Below, piece after piece: positions 6,015 through 13,794 of a DNA stretch of 17,505 bases. Source of the DNA: an uncultured Collinsella sp. (GTDB taxonomy: Bacteria > Actinomycetota > Coriobacteriia > Coriobacteriales > Coriobacteriaceae). The first letter of the stretch is position 1. Each line of letters begins with the position of its first letter. The position numbers and the translations under genes are program-made. The stretch spans positions 1 through 17,505 of the forward strand of contig CABSNF010000046.1 of NCBI GenBank assembly GCA_902478995.1. The letters run 5' to 3'. The notes beneath the pieces were generated by a model. That model saw only the letters and a list, made by a program, of their open reading frames with translations. It searched no databases and was not told where the DNA came from.

Positions 6015-7478
6015 ATGTCAGATACGAAGGCGAAGAAGACAAACAGACGTTTTAAGTTCAAATTACCGCATGTCTATACGATCATGTTCTTGCTGATCGT
6101 TGTCTTTGCGGTCCTGACTTGGATCGTTCCCTCTGGTCAGTATCAGCGCAAGACGATTTCAACAGCGGCGGGCGAGCGTGAAGTCGCCGTTGCTGGAACC
6201 TATGAACAGGTCGATAAGAACTACACCGATTCCGAGACCGGCGAGACCATCAATCTGGGCCAGGATATCTTCGCGGTTCTGCAAGCGCCCACCAAGGGTA
6301 TCCAAGAGGCTGCCGACGTCGTTGCGTTCGTCTTATTGATTGGCGGATCGTTCGCGATCATCACCAAGACCAACGCTTTGAATGCCGGCATGAGCCGTGT
6401 GATTAAAAAGCTCAAGAACAAGGACATCCTCATCATTCCCATCACGATGACATTGCTGTCCATTTGCGGCACTACGTTTGGCATGTCTGAGGAAGCCCTG
6501 CCGTTCTATGCCATCTTCATTCCCATCATGATGGGTATCGGTTATGACTCGATGACGGCATTCATCATCTGCTTCCTTGGTCCTAACCTGGGATATTGTG
6601 CTTCGACCATCGACCCGTTTAATGTTTTGATCGCCCAAGGCATCATTGGCATCGAGGGCAATCCGCAACTGTGGCTGCGCGCCGTTTCTTGGGTCATCTT
6701 CACTGCCGTCGGTATCGCATGGGCCATGCGCTACGCCATGCGCGTCAAGAAAAACCCCGAGTCGTCCATTGTGTACGAGGACGATAAGCTCAAGCGTATT
6801 GAGTTTTCCGTGACCGATGCCTCCATCGAGGAAGAGTTCACTATCCGTCAGAAGCTCGTGCTTATCGATTTTGCTTGCGGTATGGGCATTATCGTCTGGG
6901 GTCTTGTTACCCAGGGCTGGTACATGAATGAGATTTCCGCCGTGTTCCTTGGCATGGGCTTGCTTGCCGGTATCCTGGGCGGCCTTGACCAGCAGACGAT
7001 CGCAGAGGAGTTCGTTAAGGGTCTCGCCGACTTTGCGTACGCTGCCATCGTTATCGGTATCGCTCGCGGTATTCTGGTCATCGCCGAGGGCGGCATGATC
7101 ATCGACACCATCCTCCAGGCGCTCGCTACCGCGCTTGCCGGTGCACCCGCCGCCGTCTACACCACGTTTATGTATATCGTCCTTGGCCTGCTCTCTTTGC
7201 TGGTTCCCTCGAGTTCTGGCCTGGCGGCGCTCACCATGCCCGTTATGGGCCCCCTGACCGAGCTCATGGGCCTCAATCCCGAGGCGGCCGTCACCGCGCT
7301 CCAGTTTGCCAACCAGACCATCAACACCATCAGCCCCGTGGCGGGCATGACGGTCGCCGGTCTTGCCGTGGCTAGGATTTCGTTTGGCCAATGGTGGAAG
7401 ACCATTTGGAAGTTCTTCATTTTCATGGTCGTCTTTGGCCTGATCGTAACGGCAATCTCTGGCATGCTTCCGGTGTAG
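6015..7478 (+). CDS. YfcC/DcuC-type membrane transporter, presumed importer of the operon's substrate
   Basis: A 487-residue multi-spanning membrane protein of the YfcC family (ion-transporter superfamily of DcuC and ArcD-like carriers). After a basic N-terminus the segment LPHVYTIMFLLIVVFAVL with following IVPSGQY is the family signature, then a soluble loop of about 50 residues and roughly ten further hydrophobic helices, with a conserved VPSSSGLAALTMPVMGPL segment near 395-415. The ATG at 6015 has GGAGG seven bases upstream. The frame is open upstream to 5820, but that part lies over the promoter and palindrome. In the fra locus of Salmonella the fructose-asparagine importer FraA is also DcuC-related, while E. 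coli frlA is an amino-acid permease, so this carrier type fits an Amadori-compound importer. The stop at 7478 is only 9 bp from the amidohydrolase start. Specificity is inferred from context. Confidence 0.88.
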   Translation: MSDTKAKKTNRRFKFKLPHVYTIMFLLIVVFAVLTWIVPSGQYQRKTISTAAGEREVAVAGTYEQVDKNYTDSETGETINLGQDIFAVLQAPTKGIQEAADVVAFVLLIGGSFAIITKTNALNAGMSRVIKKLKNKDILIIPITMTLLSICGTTFGMSEEALPFYAIFIPIMMGIGYDSMTAFIICFLGPNLGYCASTIDPFNVLIAQGIIGIEGNPQLWLRAVSWVIFTAVGIAWAMRYAMRVKKNPESSIVYEDDKLKRIEFSVTDASIEEEFTIRQKLVLIDFACGMGIIVWGLVTQGWYMNEISAVFLGMGLLAGILGGLDQQTIAEEFVKGLADFAYAAIVIGIARGILVIAEGGMIIDTILQALATALAGAPAAVYTTFMYIVLGLLSLLVPSSSGLAALTMPVMGPLTELMGLNPEAAVTALQFANQTINTISPVAGMTVAGLAVARISFGQWWKTIWKFFIFMVVFGLIVTAISGMLPV

Positions 7479-7487
7479 GTGGTTGTG

Positions 7488-9071
7488 ATGTCTGATCGTT
7501 TGACGGTCCTGACGTCTAAGAGCGTCTTTACCGGTACGGGGGACCTGCCGTTTGAAGGTTTCGTAGCGGTCCGTGGCAATCGAATTGAGGCTGTTGGCAC
7601 CAAGCGTGAGGTAGCTTCGTATTTGACCCAGGCGGACGAGGTAGTTGACCTGGGCGACCGCACTGTCATGCCCGGCCTGATCGATGTGCATACCTTCTAT
7701 ACAGGTTGGGCGCTGCGGACGTTGGGGACTGATCTGTCCGGCATCGATGATGCCAAAGAGGCCGTGTCGCTCTTGCGTGCATGGAAAGAAGATCATCCGG
7801 ATTGCGCGGCGGCTTTTGGCCACAACCTACCCGAAACGTTGGCATCGGATGCCGAGAACGCAAATACGGCAGCTGTGTTTGACGATTGTTTTGGCGATAT
7901 CCCTGTCGTCTGCTTTACACCGGGTGCGGAGACCTGCGTTCTCAATGCTGCCGCCAGTGCGCGATACGGCTTTACACCCCAGGCGTGCTATGCCGAGAAG
8001 ATCTGGCGCATGATGAGCGATTTCCTCGCGCTGCCCGAGGTGCGTGCCGGGTATTCGGACTACATGAGCATGCTTAACGAGCGCGGCGTTACCGCCATCA
8101 AGGAGATGGCGTTTGATGACTACTACGGCTTTGCCGACGAAATGGCTCGCCGTGAGGAATCTGGTGAGCTGACGGTTCGCGTCTCTATGATGTCGCAGCC
8201 GGTGGGTGCCGGTGCAAATCTGGCATATGCCCGCGAGGCACGAGAGCGCTTCCGGGGACCGTTCGTTCGTTTTTCTGGCTTCAACCGTATGACCGATCGC
8301 GGCGTATGGGCGGGGCTTGCCGAGATGATAGACCCCTATGAGGACACGGCCGATGCGGGCGCTGCCGGCAAGACGGTCGTCGAGGAGCCAGAGTGGGATC
8401 TGATTGAGAACGAGCTGCGTGCAATTGATGCTGACGGCTTCCGATATTCCTTGCATTGCCAGGGCGATGGCGCCGTTCGTCGTACCGTGGCGCTCTATGC
8501 CTCGCTGCCTCGAGACGAGCACGGACGGATGCTTCGCCGCCATGCGATTACCGATCTCGAGAACTCTGACCCGACCGATCTTGTCGAGTTTGGCAAGTTA
8601 GGTGGAATTTGCGAGGTCTATCCGCAGATTCTGACGCTGGACCGGCGCGAGGATTGCCTGTCGATGATGCGTCGACAAATTGGCGAGACGCGACTTTTGC
8701 ACAGCTGGAATCGCCGCGGCATGGAAGATTCCGGATGCACAGTGTGCTGCGGCACGGATCTGCCGCTGCTGATTCCGAGCCTGGGCGAGTCAATCTACAG
8801 CGCGTGCGGCGGATTCTTCGCCGACGGACTGCCCGTGAATGAGGTCAACACGCTGACGCTTGTCGAGCTCTTGTGCGCTTGGACTGCCGGGGGCGCGTAC
8901 GACCTGATGCGCGAAGACGAGCTGGGTACGCTCGAGGTTGGCAAGCTTGCCGATATCTGCGTGCTCGATCGGGATGTGTTCGACCTCGATTATCGCGACG
9001 CACGCGATCTTGCGGTTGACATGACGATGTCGGACGGACAAATCGTGTTCGATCGAAATAAGGAGGCATAA
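7488..9071 (+). CDS. YtcJ-like amidohydrolase with altered metal-binding motif
   Basis: A 527-residue member of the amidohydrolase 3 (YtcJ-like) family: an N-terminal beta-sandwich strand set (LTSKSVFTGTG, VRGNRIEAVG, DLGDRTVMPGLIDVH), a TIM barrel, and the C-terminal return GTLEVGKLADICVLD at 480-494. Likely metal-site residues are His68, His323 in LHCQGDGAV, His352 and Asp423 in GTDLP. The normal HxH of strand 1 is HTF here, so Phe70 replaces the second metal His. The start is placed at ATG 7488; GTG codons at 7479 and 7485 are possible alternatives, and AGGTGG provides a weak ribosome site. The next gene begins one base after the stop. In fra operons a hydrolase (asparaginase FraE) holds a comparable role, so cleavage of an amide on the glycated substrate or its product is a reasonable guess. 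The reaction is not known from sequence. Confidence 0.85.
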   Translation: MSDRLTVLTSKSVFTGTGDLPFEGFVAVRGNRIEAVGTKREVASYLTQADEVVDLGDRTVMPGLIDVHTFYTGWALRTLGTDLSGIDDAKEAVSLLRAWKEDHPDCAAAFGHNLPETLASDAENANTAAVFDDCFGDIPVVCFTPGAETCVLNAAASARYGFTPQACYAEKIWRMMSDFLALPEVRAGYSDYMSMLNERGVTAIKEMAFDDYYGFADEMARREESGELTVRVSMMSQPVGAGANLAYAREARERFRGPFVRFSGFNRMTDRGVWAGLAEMIDPYEDTADAGAAGKTVVEEPEWDLIENELRAIDADGFRYSLHCQGDGAVRRTVALYASLPRDEHGRMLRRHAITDLENSDPTDLVEFGKLGGICEVYPQILTLDRREDCLSMMRRQIGETRLLHSWNRRGMEDSGCTVCCGTDLPLLIPSLGESIYSACGGFFADGLPVNEVNTLTLVELLCAWTAGGAYDLMREDELGTLEVGKLADICVLDRDVFDLDYRDARDLAVDMTMSDGQIVFDRNKEA

Positions 9072-9072
9072 G

Positions 9073-9924
9073 ATGTCTGAATCCAAACCGACGCTGCACC
9101 GCGAACAGATTGCGGGCATGAATATCCACTACATCATGTGGTCGCTCGATTACTTCCTTGATGTGCAGCAGCGTTTGGGCTTTGAGTCCATTGAGCTGTG
9201 GTGTGCGGAGCCGCATGTGACGCTCGACCACACGGGCTACTTTGAGGCTGAGGTCCTGGCGAAAAAGGCTGCAGACCGTGGGCTTAGGTATCGTACTCTG
9301 TGTCCCGAGAATGTTGTCTATCCTTGGCAGTACTGCGCACGCAAACCGCTGCATGAACAGCGCAGCCTGGCGTACTTTAAGCACGGCATTGAGCTTGCCG
9401 AGGTACTTGGGTGCGACCGCATGTCCATCAACTCGGGCTGGGGCGACTGGGACGAGGACCGCGAGGAAGCCTGGAAGCGCAGCCGCGAGCACTTGTCCAT
9501 TCTGGCGGAGTATGCCGGCGAGCACGGTCTGGTGCTTACGATGGAAAGCCTGCGTCCCGAGGAGAGCAACCTTGTGACGACGGTTTCCGATGCGAAGCGC
9601 ATGATTGACGAGGTCGCGAGCCCGTACTTACAGCCCATGGTTGATACAACCGCGATGGGCGTTGCAGGCGAGACGCTCGAGGACTGGTTTGCCGCCTTTG
9701 GTGATGGGGCAATTCACGAGATGCACTTTATCGACGGTGACCCGTATGGCCATCTGGTGTGGGGCGATGGCAAGCACGATATGGACGCCTTCGTCGCCAC
9801 GCTCAACGCTCATGGTTTCGACGGCATGCTGGGCCAGGAAATCACGGACGGTCGTTACTACGATGACCCGGCGGCGGCAGATGCCAAGAACATGGCCGCA
9901 TTCGAGAAATATCTGATTGACTAA
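9073..9924 (+). CDS. frlC: FrlC-like sugar-phosphate isomerase/epimerase (TIM barrel)
   Basis: A 283-residue xylose-isomerase-like TIM barrel resembling E. coli FrlC, the fructoselysine/psicoselysine 3-epimerase. Shared features are GFESIELWCAEPHV (GYDGIEIWGGRPHA in FrlC), MESLRPEESNLVT with Glu158, MVDTT with Asp191, MHFIDGDPYGH with His218, and GQEI with Glu256. These four form the expected divalent-metal site. Its proposed job is to interconvert C3 epimers of the glycated substrate so both enter the kinase-deglycase route. AAGGAGG lies seven bases before the ATG, in the last codons of the amidohydrolase gene. The gap to the next gene is 62 bp and holds a bulged hairpin. The gene symbol is by homology; substrate may be a fructosamine other than fructoselysine. 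Confidence 0.8.
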   Translation: MSESKPTLHREQIAGMNIHYIMWSLDYFLDVQQRLGFESIELWCAEPHVTLDHTGYFEAEVLAKKAADRGLRYRTLCPENVVYPWQYCARKPLHEQRSLAYFKHGIELAEVLGCDRMSINSGWGDWDEDREEAWKRSREHLSILAEYAGEHGLVLTMESLRPEESNLVTTVSDAKRMIDEVASPYLQPMVDTTAMGVAGETLEDWFAAFGDGAIHEMHFIDGDPYGHLVWGDGKHDMDAFVATLNAHGFDGMLGQEITDGRYYDDPAAADAKNMAAFEKYLID

Positions 9925-9934
9925 AACAACCATC

Positions 9935-9966
9935 GGCCACGCAACCAACGTCATTGATTGCGGGCC
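9935..9966. other. Bulged hairpin between the epimerase and deglycase genes
   Basis: GGCC-A-CGCAA (9935-9944), 13-nt loop, TTGCG-GGCC (9958-9966), nine pairs with one bulged A. No T-run follows. It could mark an RNA processing or stabilising site inside the operon, or be chance. Confidence 0.3.
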
Positions 9967-9986
9967 AAATAAGAAAGGAACTGGAT

Positions 9987-10955
9987 ATGAACGCACACGA
10001 TCTGATCAAAGAGGCAATTGCCGAGAAGGGCAAGTTCGACAGCGTCTACTGGATTGCTTGCGGTGGCTCCATGATCGATTTGATCCCGGCTCATGAGCTT
10101 CTGCAGCGCGAGGCAACCACCTTCACTTCGTATATCTATACGGCTCGCGAGTTTGATATCATGCGTCCGCGTCGTCTGGGCGAGAAGTCCCTGGTCATCG
10201 CTTGTAGCCACAGTGGCAACACCCCGGAGGTCGTCGAGGGCTGCGAGATTGCCCTTGCTGCCGGCGCTACGGTGATCGCCCAGACCGACAACGCTGGATC
10301 CAAGATTGACTCCGGCAAGTGGACCACGTGGGTCTACCCATGGGGCGAGGGCGTGCCGCAGGCCGAGGTCCCCGCTGGCATTTCGCTGTCGCTTGCAGCA
10401 GAGCTGCTCGATCAGCAGGAGGGCTACGCCGATCTTGCCGATATGTATGCCGGTATCGCCGAGATGGATAAGATTCTTCCCCCGGCACGCGAGAAGGTAA
10501 ATGCCGAGCTGGGCGATCGCTTTGCCAAGCTTTGCCAGGAGCACGAGTTCTTCTATATTCTGGGCAGCGGTCCCAACTTTAGCCAGACCTACGGTTTCGC
10601 TATCTGCTCTCTTATGGAGATGCAGTGGCAGCACTGCAGCTACATCCACTCTGCCGAGTACTTCCATGGCCCCTTCGAGGCTACTCAGGATGGCGTATTT
10701 TACTTCCTGCAGATGGGCTCCAGCGAGTGCCGTGCTATGGACGAGCGCGCCCTGGCGTTCCTTAAGACGCATACCGATACGCTGATGGTGCTCGATGCCA
10801 AGGAGTACGGTATGGAAGCCGTGCCGGCGAGCGTCCGTGCCTATCTGGACCCGGTGCTGTTCTACGCCATGAACTGCGAGCTGCGTGCTGCACGCGGCAA
10901 GGTGTTTGATCACGATCCCGATTTCCGCCGCTATATGGGCGTCGTCGAGTACTAG
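9987..10955 (+). CDS. frlB: FrlB/FraB-like SIS-domain fructosamine-6-phosphate deglycase
   Basis: A 322-residue protein with two SIS domains (about 15-125 and 185-300), the fold of glucosamine-6-phosphate synthase isomerase domains. FrlB and FraB deglycases cleave a 6-phosphofructosyl-amino acid to glucose-6-phosphate and the free amino acid. Diagnostic features are the phosphosugar loop CSHSGNTPEVV at 73-83, GSGPNFSQTYGFAICSLMEM at 193-212, the active-site segment SAEYFHGPFE with Glu224 and His227, and the C-terminal RRYMGVVEY, nearly the RRYYGGLVEY end of E. coli FrlB. The start at 9987 is preferred over an upstream ATG at 9954 because AAAGGA lies upstream and the protein then matches the family length. 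It is 14 bp upstream of the kinase gene. The amine half of the substrate cannot be told from the sequence. Confidence 0.87.
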   Translation: MNAHDLIKEAIAEKGKFDSVYWIACGGSMIDLIPAHELLQREATTFTSYIYTAREFDIMRPRRLGEKSLVIACSHSGNTPEVVEGCEIALAAGATVIAQTDNAGSKIDSGKWTTWVYPWGEGVPQAEVPAGISLSLAAELLDQQEGYADLADMYAGIAEMDKILPPAREKVNAELGDRFAKLCQEHEFFYILGSGPNFSQTYGFAICSLMEMQWQHCSYIHSAEYFHGPFEATQDGVFYFLQMGSSECRAMDERALAFLKTHTDTLMVLDAKEYGMEAVPASVRAYLDPVLFYAMNCELRAARGKVFDHDPDFRRYMGVVEY

Positions 10956-10969
10956 AAGGGACAAAGGCC

Positions 10970-11833
10970 ATGGCATTTAACGTTAACGCGCTCGGATTTG
11001 GCGACAACGTCGTCGACCGCTACGAGCATATCCACACCATGTATCCTGGCGGCAACGCGGTGAACTTCGCCGTTTATGCCAAGAAATGCGGTGCCGCACG
11101 CTCCGCATACATGGGCATTTTTGGCAATGACGCCGCTGCCGAGCATGTCATTGCAAGCCTCGAGGATGAGGGTATCGAGCTTGACAAGTGCGAGCAGATG
11201 ATTGGCGAGAACGGAGCGGCTCGCGTGACCGTCGTTGACGGTGACCGTGTCTTCCTTGGCTCCAACGAGGGCGGTATCCGTGGCGATGCGCGCTATGTCC
11301 TCGATCGCTTTGACCTTGCGTACATGAAGCAGTTCGATGTGGTTCATTCGGGAAACTATTGCTTTACCGAGCGCGAGCTGCCCAAGCTGAAGGCTGCGGG
11401 CGTCACGGTCTCTTTTGACTTTTCGGACGACTCCACCGACGAGTACTACGAGCAGATTGCGCCCTACGTCGATTTTGCTTTCTTTAGTGCGGCGGATGCC
11501 GCGAGTGAGGACGAGATTCGCGAGCGTCTGGCATGGGTGAAGGGCCTGGGTCCGCGTTTTGTGTCGGCTACGGCGGGCGCCGAGGGCTGCATTGCTTACG
11601 ACGGCGAGCGTTATTACCGCCAGCTTGCTAAACCGGTAACGGACATGAAGGACACCATGGGGGCGGGCGACTCGTTCCTCACCTCGTTTTTGATGTGCTA
11701 TCTCGATTCCGCCAAGCGTGGTGAGGATGGCGCCGAGGCCATCGAGCGCGCGCTCGACTTTGCTGCCGGGTTTGCCTCGACCGTGTGCGGCATGGAAGGT
11801 TCTTGGGGCCACGGAGCACCAATCGTCGAATAG
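10970..11833 (+). CDS. frlD: FrlD-like PfkB-family fructosamine 6-kinase
   Basis: A 287-residue ribokinase/PfkB-family kinase. It matches E. coli FrlD motif by motif: GDNVVDRY at 11-18, PGGNAVNFAVYAKK at 26-39, DRVFLGSNEGG at 92-102, DVVHSGNY at 123-130, FDFSDDS at 149-155, and the C-terminal DTMGAGDS at 228-235 with catalytic base Asp234. It would phosphorylate the imported Amadori compound at C6 and so make the deglycase substrate. AAGGGACAAAGG lies upstream of the ATG. It is the last gene of the operon and is followed by a 13-bp hairpin. Together with the deglycase it is the strongest evidence that this operon handles glycated amines rather than a simple sugar. Confidence 0.88.
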   Translation: MAFNVNALGFGDNVVDRYEHIHTMYPGGNAVNFAVYAKKCGAARSAYMGIFGNDAAAEHVIASLEDEGIELDKCEQMIGENGAARVTVVDGDRVFLGSNEGGIRGDARYVLDRFDLAYMKQFDVVHSGNYCFTERELPKLKAAGVTVSFDFSDDSTDEYYEQIAPYVDFAFFSAADAASEDEIRERLAWVKGLGPRFVSATAGAEGCIAYDGERYYRQLAKPVTDMKDTMGAGDSFLTSFLMCYLDSAKRGEDGAEAIERALDFAAGFASTVCGMEGSWGHGAPIVE

Positions 11834-11839
11834 CCGAGC

Positions 11840-11873
11840 GGTCCCGGGGAGGTGCAGGATCCTCCCCGGGACC
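11840..11873. terminator. 13-bp perfect hairpin at the end of the operon, without T-run
   Basis: GGTCCCGGGGAGG (11840-11852), loop TGCAGGAT, CCTCCCCGGGACC (11861-11873). It begins 6 bp after the kinase stop. The expected T-tract is absent; the inverted-repeat element begins about three bases further on. Confidence 0.6.
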
Positions 11874-11875
11874 TC

Positions 11876-12106
11876 GTGTGCAAAAAATGCCAAATATGAG
11901 TACTGTGACTAATTTAGTCGCAGCAAAATCAACCCCTTCAGACGTGATTTGAGCGTCTGGAGGGGTTTAAGATTTGCGAAAACGCAGGATGAATGACTGT
12001 AAAAGCTTTAATTAGCGGACAATCGAGGATTATTCTGGCGGTTGGAAAGTTAAAAGAAATGTATCCATTCCGGTAGCAGTACTCATATTTGGCATTTTTT
12101 GCACAC
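11876..12106. mobile_element. 231-bp element with 30-bp perfect terminal inverted repeats (MITE- or REP-like)
   Basis: The left terminus 11876-11905 reads inward GTGTGCAAAAAATGCC... and ends GAGTACTG; the right terminus 12077-12106 is its exact reverse complement over 30 bp. Four more bases outside pair with one mismatch. Inside are a small palindrome GACTAATTTAGTC (11907-11919), a long stem AACCCCTTCAGACG/CGTCTGGAGGGGTT (11931-11967) with flanking GCAAA/TTTGC complement, and an AT-rich right half. No plausible transposase frame fits in 231 bp. It sits between two convergent operons. No target duplication is evident at the edges. A non-autonomous transposon or a dispersed convergent-terminator repeat would both fit. 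Confidence 0.6.
11923..11977. terminator. Long stem-loop inside the inverted-repeat element
   Basis: AACCCCTTCAGACG (11931-11944), 9-nt loop, CGTCTGGAGGGGTT (11954-11967), 14 pairs with one G-T, followed by TAAGATTT. GCAAAATC before and GATTTGC after extend it with one extra base. It may stop transcription from both convergent operons. Confidence 0.5.
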
Positions 12107-12112
12107 CAGGGG

Positions 12113-12895
12113 TTAGCGAAGGTCAAAAAAAGAGCGCGCATTTGTTAAAACTATCGACTCGATGCGCTTTGCGTCGCAGTTTTTGAGCGAGGTGATGCGT
12201 TCTGAGGTCCTTGTGAGCGACCTGATGAGCGACTGCGCGCTTGTTTCTGTGTTTGGCTCGGCCGGCGCATCGGTCTCGAGCAGTAGGCGGTCGAGTGGAA
12301 TCTGTCGTGCGTATTCGCGATCGCGCTTGGTCGCGAGCATGCGTTCGTTGACGGAAAAATAGCAGCCCGCATTACGCGCGCGGGTGAGTTCGTCCGAAGT
12401 GCCGCTAAACCAGTGGAAGATGATAGCGGGGGAGTCGGGGTTTGGGATGAGTAGTCCATGCGATTCGAGGACGTCCAGTACGGCTCCTGCCGAACGAACG
12501 GCGTGAATTGATATCACGCGCCCGGTAAGAGGATGCTGCACGAGCGCATCGCAGAGCCGGTTAAGTGCCTGTATTTGTAGCGGCTCACTTCCAGCAAAGC
12601 GCGCGGAAAAGTCGAGTCCGACTTCGCCGATGTAGCGTTCTTGGGCAGCAACTTCGCAAAGCAGATTGACTTCGGCAAAACCGCAGTGGCCATCGGCGAG
12701 CCACCAGGGGTGAAGCCCAACGCCGGCGATGATGCCCGGGTGGCGACGAGCGCGCTCGTTTGCGGCCGAAAAGTCGCGTGGATCGACGCCGCAATCAAAT
12801 AGACCCAAGCCCAGCGCCGTTGCCTCATCGGCAACGGCGTCCGGGTGAGCCATTAAATCAAGATGGCAGTGTGCATCAAATAACCGGGGCTCCAT
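12113..12895 (-). CDS. tatD: TatD-family metal-dependent DNase/hydrolase
   Basis: A 260-residue TatD-type hydrolase of the amidohydrolase superfamily, a TIM barrel with a two-metal site and 3'-5' exonuclease or DNase activity in characterised members. Metal ligands are His9 and His11 (HCHLD), Glu91 (IGEVGLD), His131 (ISIHAV), His161 (IIFHWFSG) and Asp209 (LLLETDAP), all intact. The usual arrangement and length (about 260) are present. It starts 14 bp after the tcdA stop, so the two are co-transcribed; the ribosome site is weak (GGAG about 11 bases upstream), which suggests coupling to tcdA translation. Its stop is 7 bp from the right repeat of the 231-bp element. Genomes usually carry several paralogues, so the exact orthologue is uncertain. 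Confidence 0.88.
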   Translation of the reverse strand: MEPRLFDAHCHLDLMAHPDAVADEATALGLGLFDCGVDPRDFSAANERARRHPGIIAGVGLHPWWLADGHCGFAEVNLLCEVAAQERYIGEVGLDFSARFAGSEPLQIQALNRLCDALVQHPLTGRVISIHAVRSAGAVLDVLESHGLLIPNPDSPAIIFHWFSGTSDELTRARNAGCYFSVNERMLATKRDREYARQIPLDRLLLETDAPAEPNTETSAQSLIRSLTRTSERITSLKNCDAKRIESIVLTNARSFFDLR

Positions 12896-12909
12896 CTCGG
12901 CGCGCTCCG

Positions 12910-13707
12910 CTAGTCCAAGCGCTGGCCATCGGCGCGCACGCGCTCGGTGCCGCGGCCACTGATCTGGCGGATAACCTCGCCGGCAATCATCTGGCCCATG
13001 ATGGGCGGCATAAAGCTGGCGGTTCCGAGCTCGGTGCGCTCGTGGATATTGGAAGGGTCGCGGGGCTGTGTCTTAACCGATTCCTCGCAGCTAAACAGTA
13101 CATGCAGACTCTTGATTCCGCGCTTCTTGCATTCTTTGCGCATGATGCGGCTCATGGGGTCACGTACCGTATCGAAAATGTCGGCAAAGCGGAGGCACTC
13201 GGGATGGAGCTTGTTGGCCCCGCCCATGGAGCTAACCAAACGAATGTCGTGGTCCTGAGCATATTTGGCAATGGTGAGCTTGGCCGAGATGGTGTCGATG
13301 GCGTCGACGACGTAGTCGAGCTTGCCGTCCGTCTGCTCCAAAACGCTCGCGAAGAACTCGTCGATATTGTCGCTCAACAGGTATTCGGTGCGCTTGATGA
13401 CGGTAGCGGCTGGATTGATGTCGTGGATCATGGCTTCCATAACATCGACCTTGCGCTTGCCGATGGTGCTTTGAAAGGCGATGGCCTGGCGATTGATATT
13501 GCTGGGCGCGATGATGTCCTTATCCAGAATGACGAAATGACCAATACCGCCGCGGGCAAGTGCCTCGCAGCAATTGGAGCCCACACCTCCGCAGCCGAGC
13601 ACCAGCACCGTGGCGGCGGCGAGTTTGTCGAGTGCCTCGCGGCCCATGATGATCTCGAGCTTGGTGTCGCGTGTCTCGTTGGGGGTTGCGGCTGTGGTTT
13701 CGGTCAT
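12910..13707 (-). CDS. tcdA: TcdA-type tRNA threonylcarbamoyladenosine dehydratase (ThiF/E1-like)
   Basis: A 265-residue E1-like ATP-dependent enzyme that cyclises t6A to ct6A at position 37 of ANN-decoding tRNAs. Features are the N-terminal REALDKL helix, the nucleotide-binding GCGGVGSN loop at about 38-45, LDKD, the adenylation-site NINRQ at 70-74, VVDAIDTISAKL, and the TcdA-typical RIMRKECKKRGI segment. The start at 13707 is preferred: GGAGG lies six bases upstream, whereas an in-frame ATG at 13713 directly abuts the GGAGG. A consensus TATAAT lies upstream. The gene heads a two-gene operon with tatD. MoeB or HesA relatives share the fold, but the RMRR-KECKKRGIK region favours TcdA. Confidence 0.87.
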   Translation of the reverse strand: MTETTAATPNETRDTKLEIIMGREALDKLAAATVLVLGCGGVGSNCCEALARGGIGHFVILDKDIIAPSNINRQAIAFQSTIGKRKVDVMEAMIHDINPAATVIKRTEYLLSDNIDEFFASVLEQTDGKLDYVVDAIDTISAKLTIAKYAQDHDIRLVSSMGGANKLHPECLRFADIFDTVRDPMSRIMRKECKKRGIKSLHVLFSCEESVKTQPRDPSNIHERTELGTASFMPPIMGQMIAGEVIRQISGRGTERVRADGQRLD

Positions 13708-13751
13708 AGACATCCTCCGATGGGGAAGCGAATCGTGTTTTAGCTATCGTC

Positions 13752-13757
13752 ATTATA
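13752..13757 (-). promoter_or_regulatory. -10 element of the tcdA-tatD operon
   Basis: TATAAT on the minus strand, 45 bp before the tcdA start. The -35 region is poor (CTCAAAT at about 17 bp), so only the -10 is well supported. Confidence 0.5.
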
Positions 13758-13794
13758 GGTATTATCGCGATTCCATTTGAGCCCTAGGGGCTTG

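Noticed and set aside
6333..7823. A 496-codon minus-strand frame
   Set aside because: It is antisense to the transporter and the start of the amidohydrolase, has His/Asp/Arg-rich composition typical of antisense frames in GC-rich DNA, and no ribosome site.
9951..11893. Two long minus-strand frames opposite the deglycase and kinase (341 and 313 codons)
   Set aside because: The plus-strand frames match FrlB and FrlD motif by motif, so these are antisense shadows.
11938..12141. A 67-codon minus-strand frame
   Set aside because: It lies inside the inverted-repeat element and has no plausible ribosome site; its N-terminal part reads through the tatD end.
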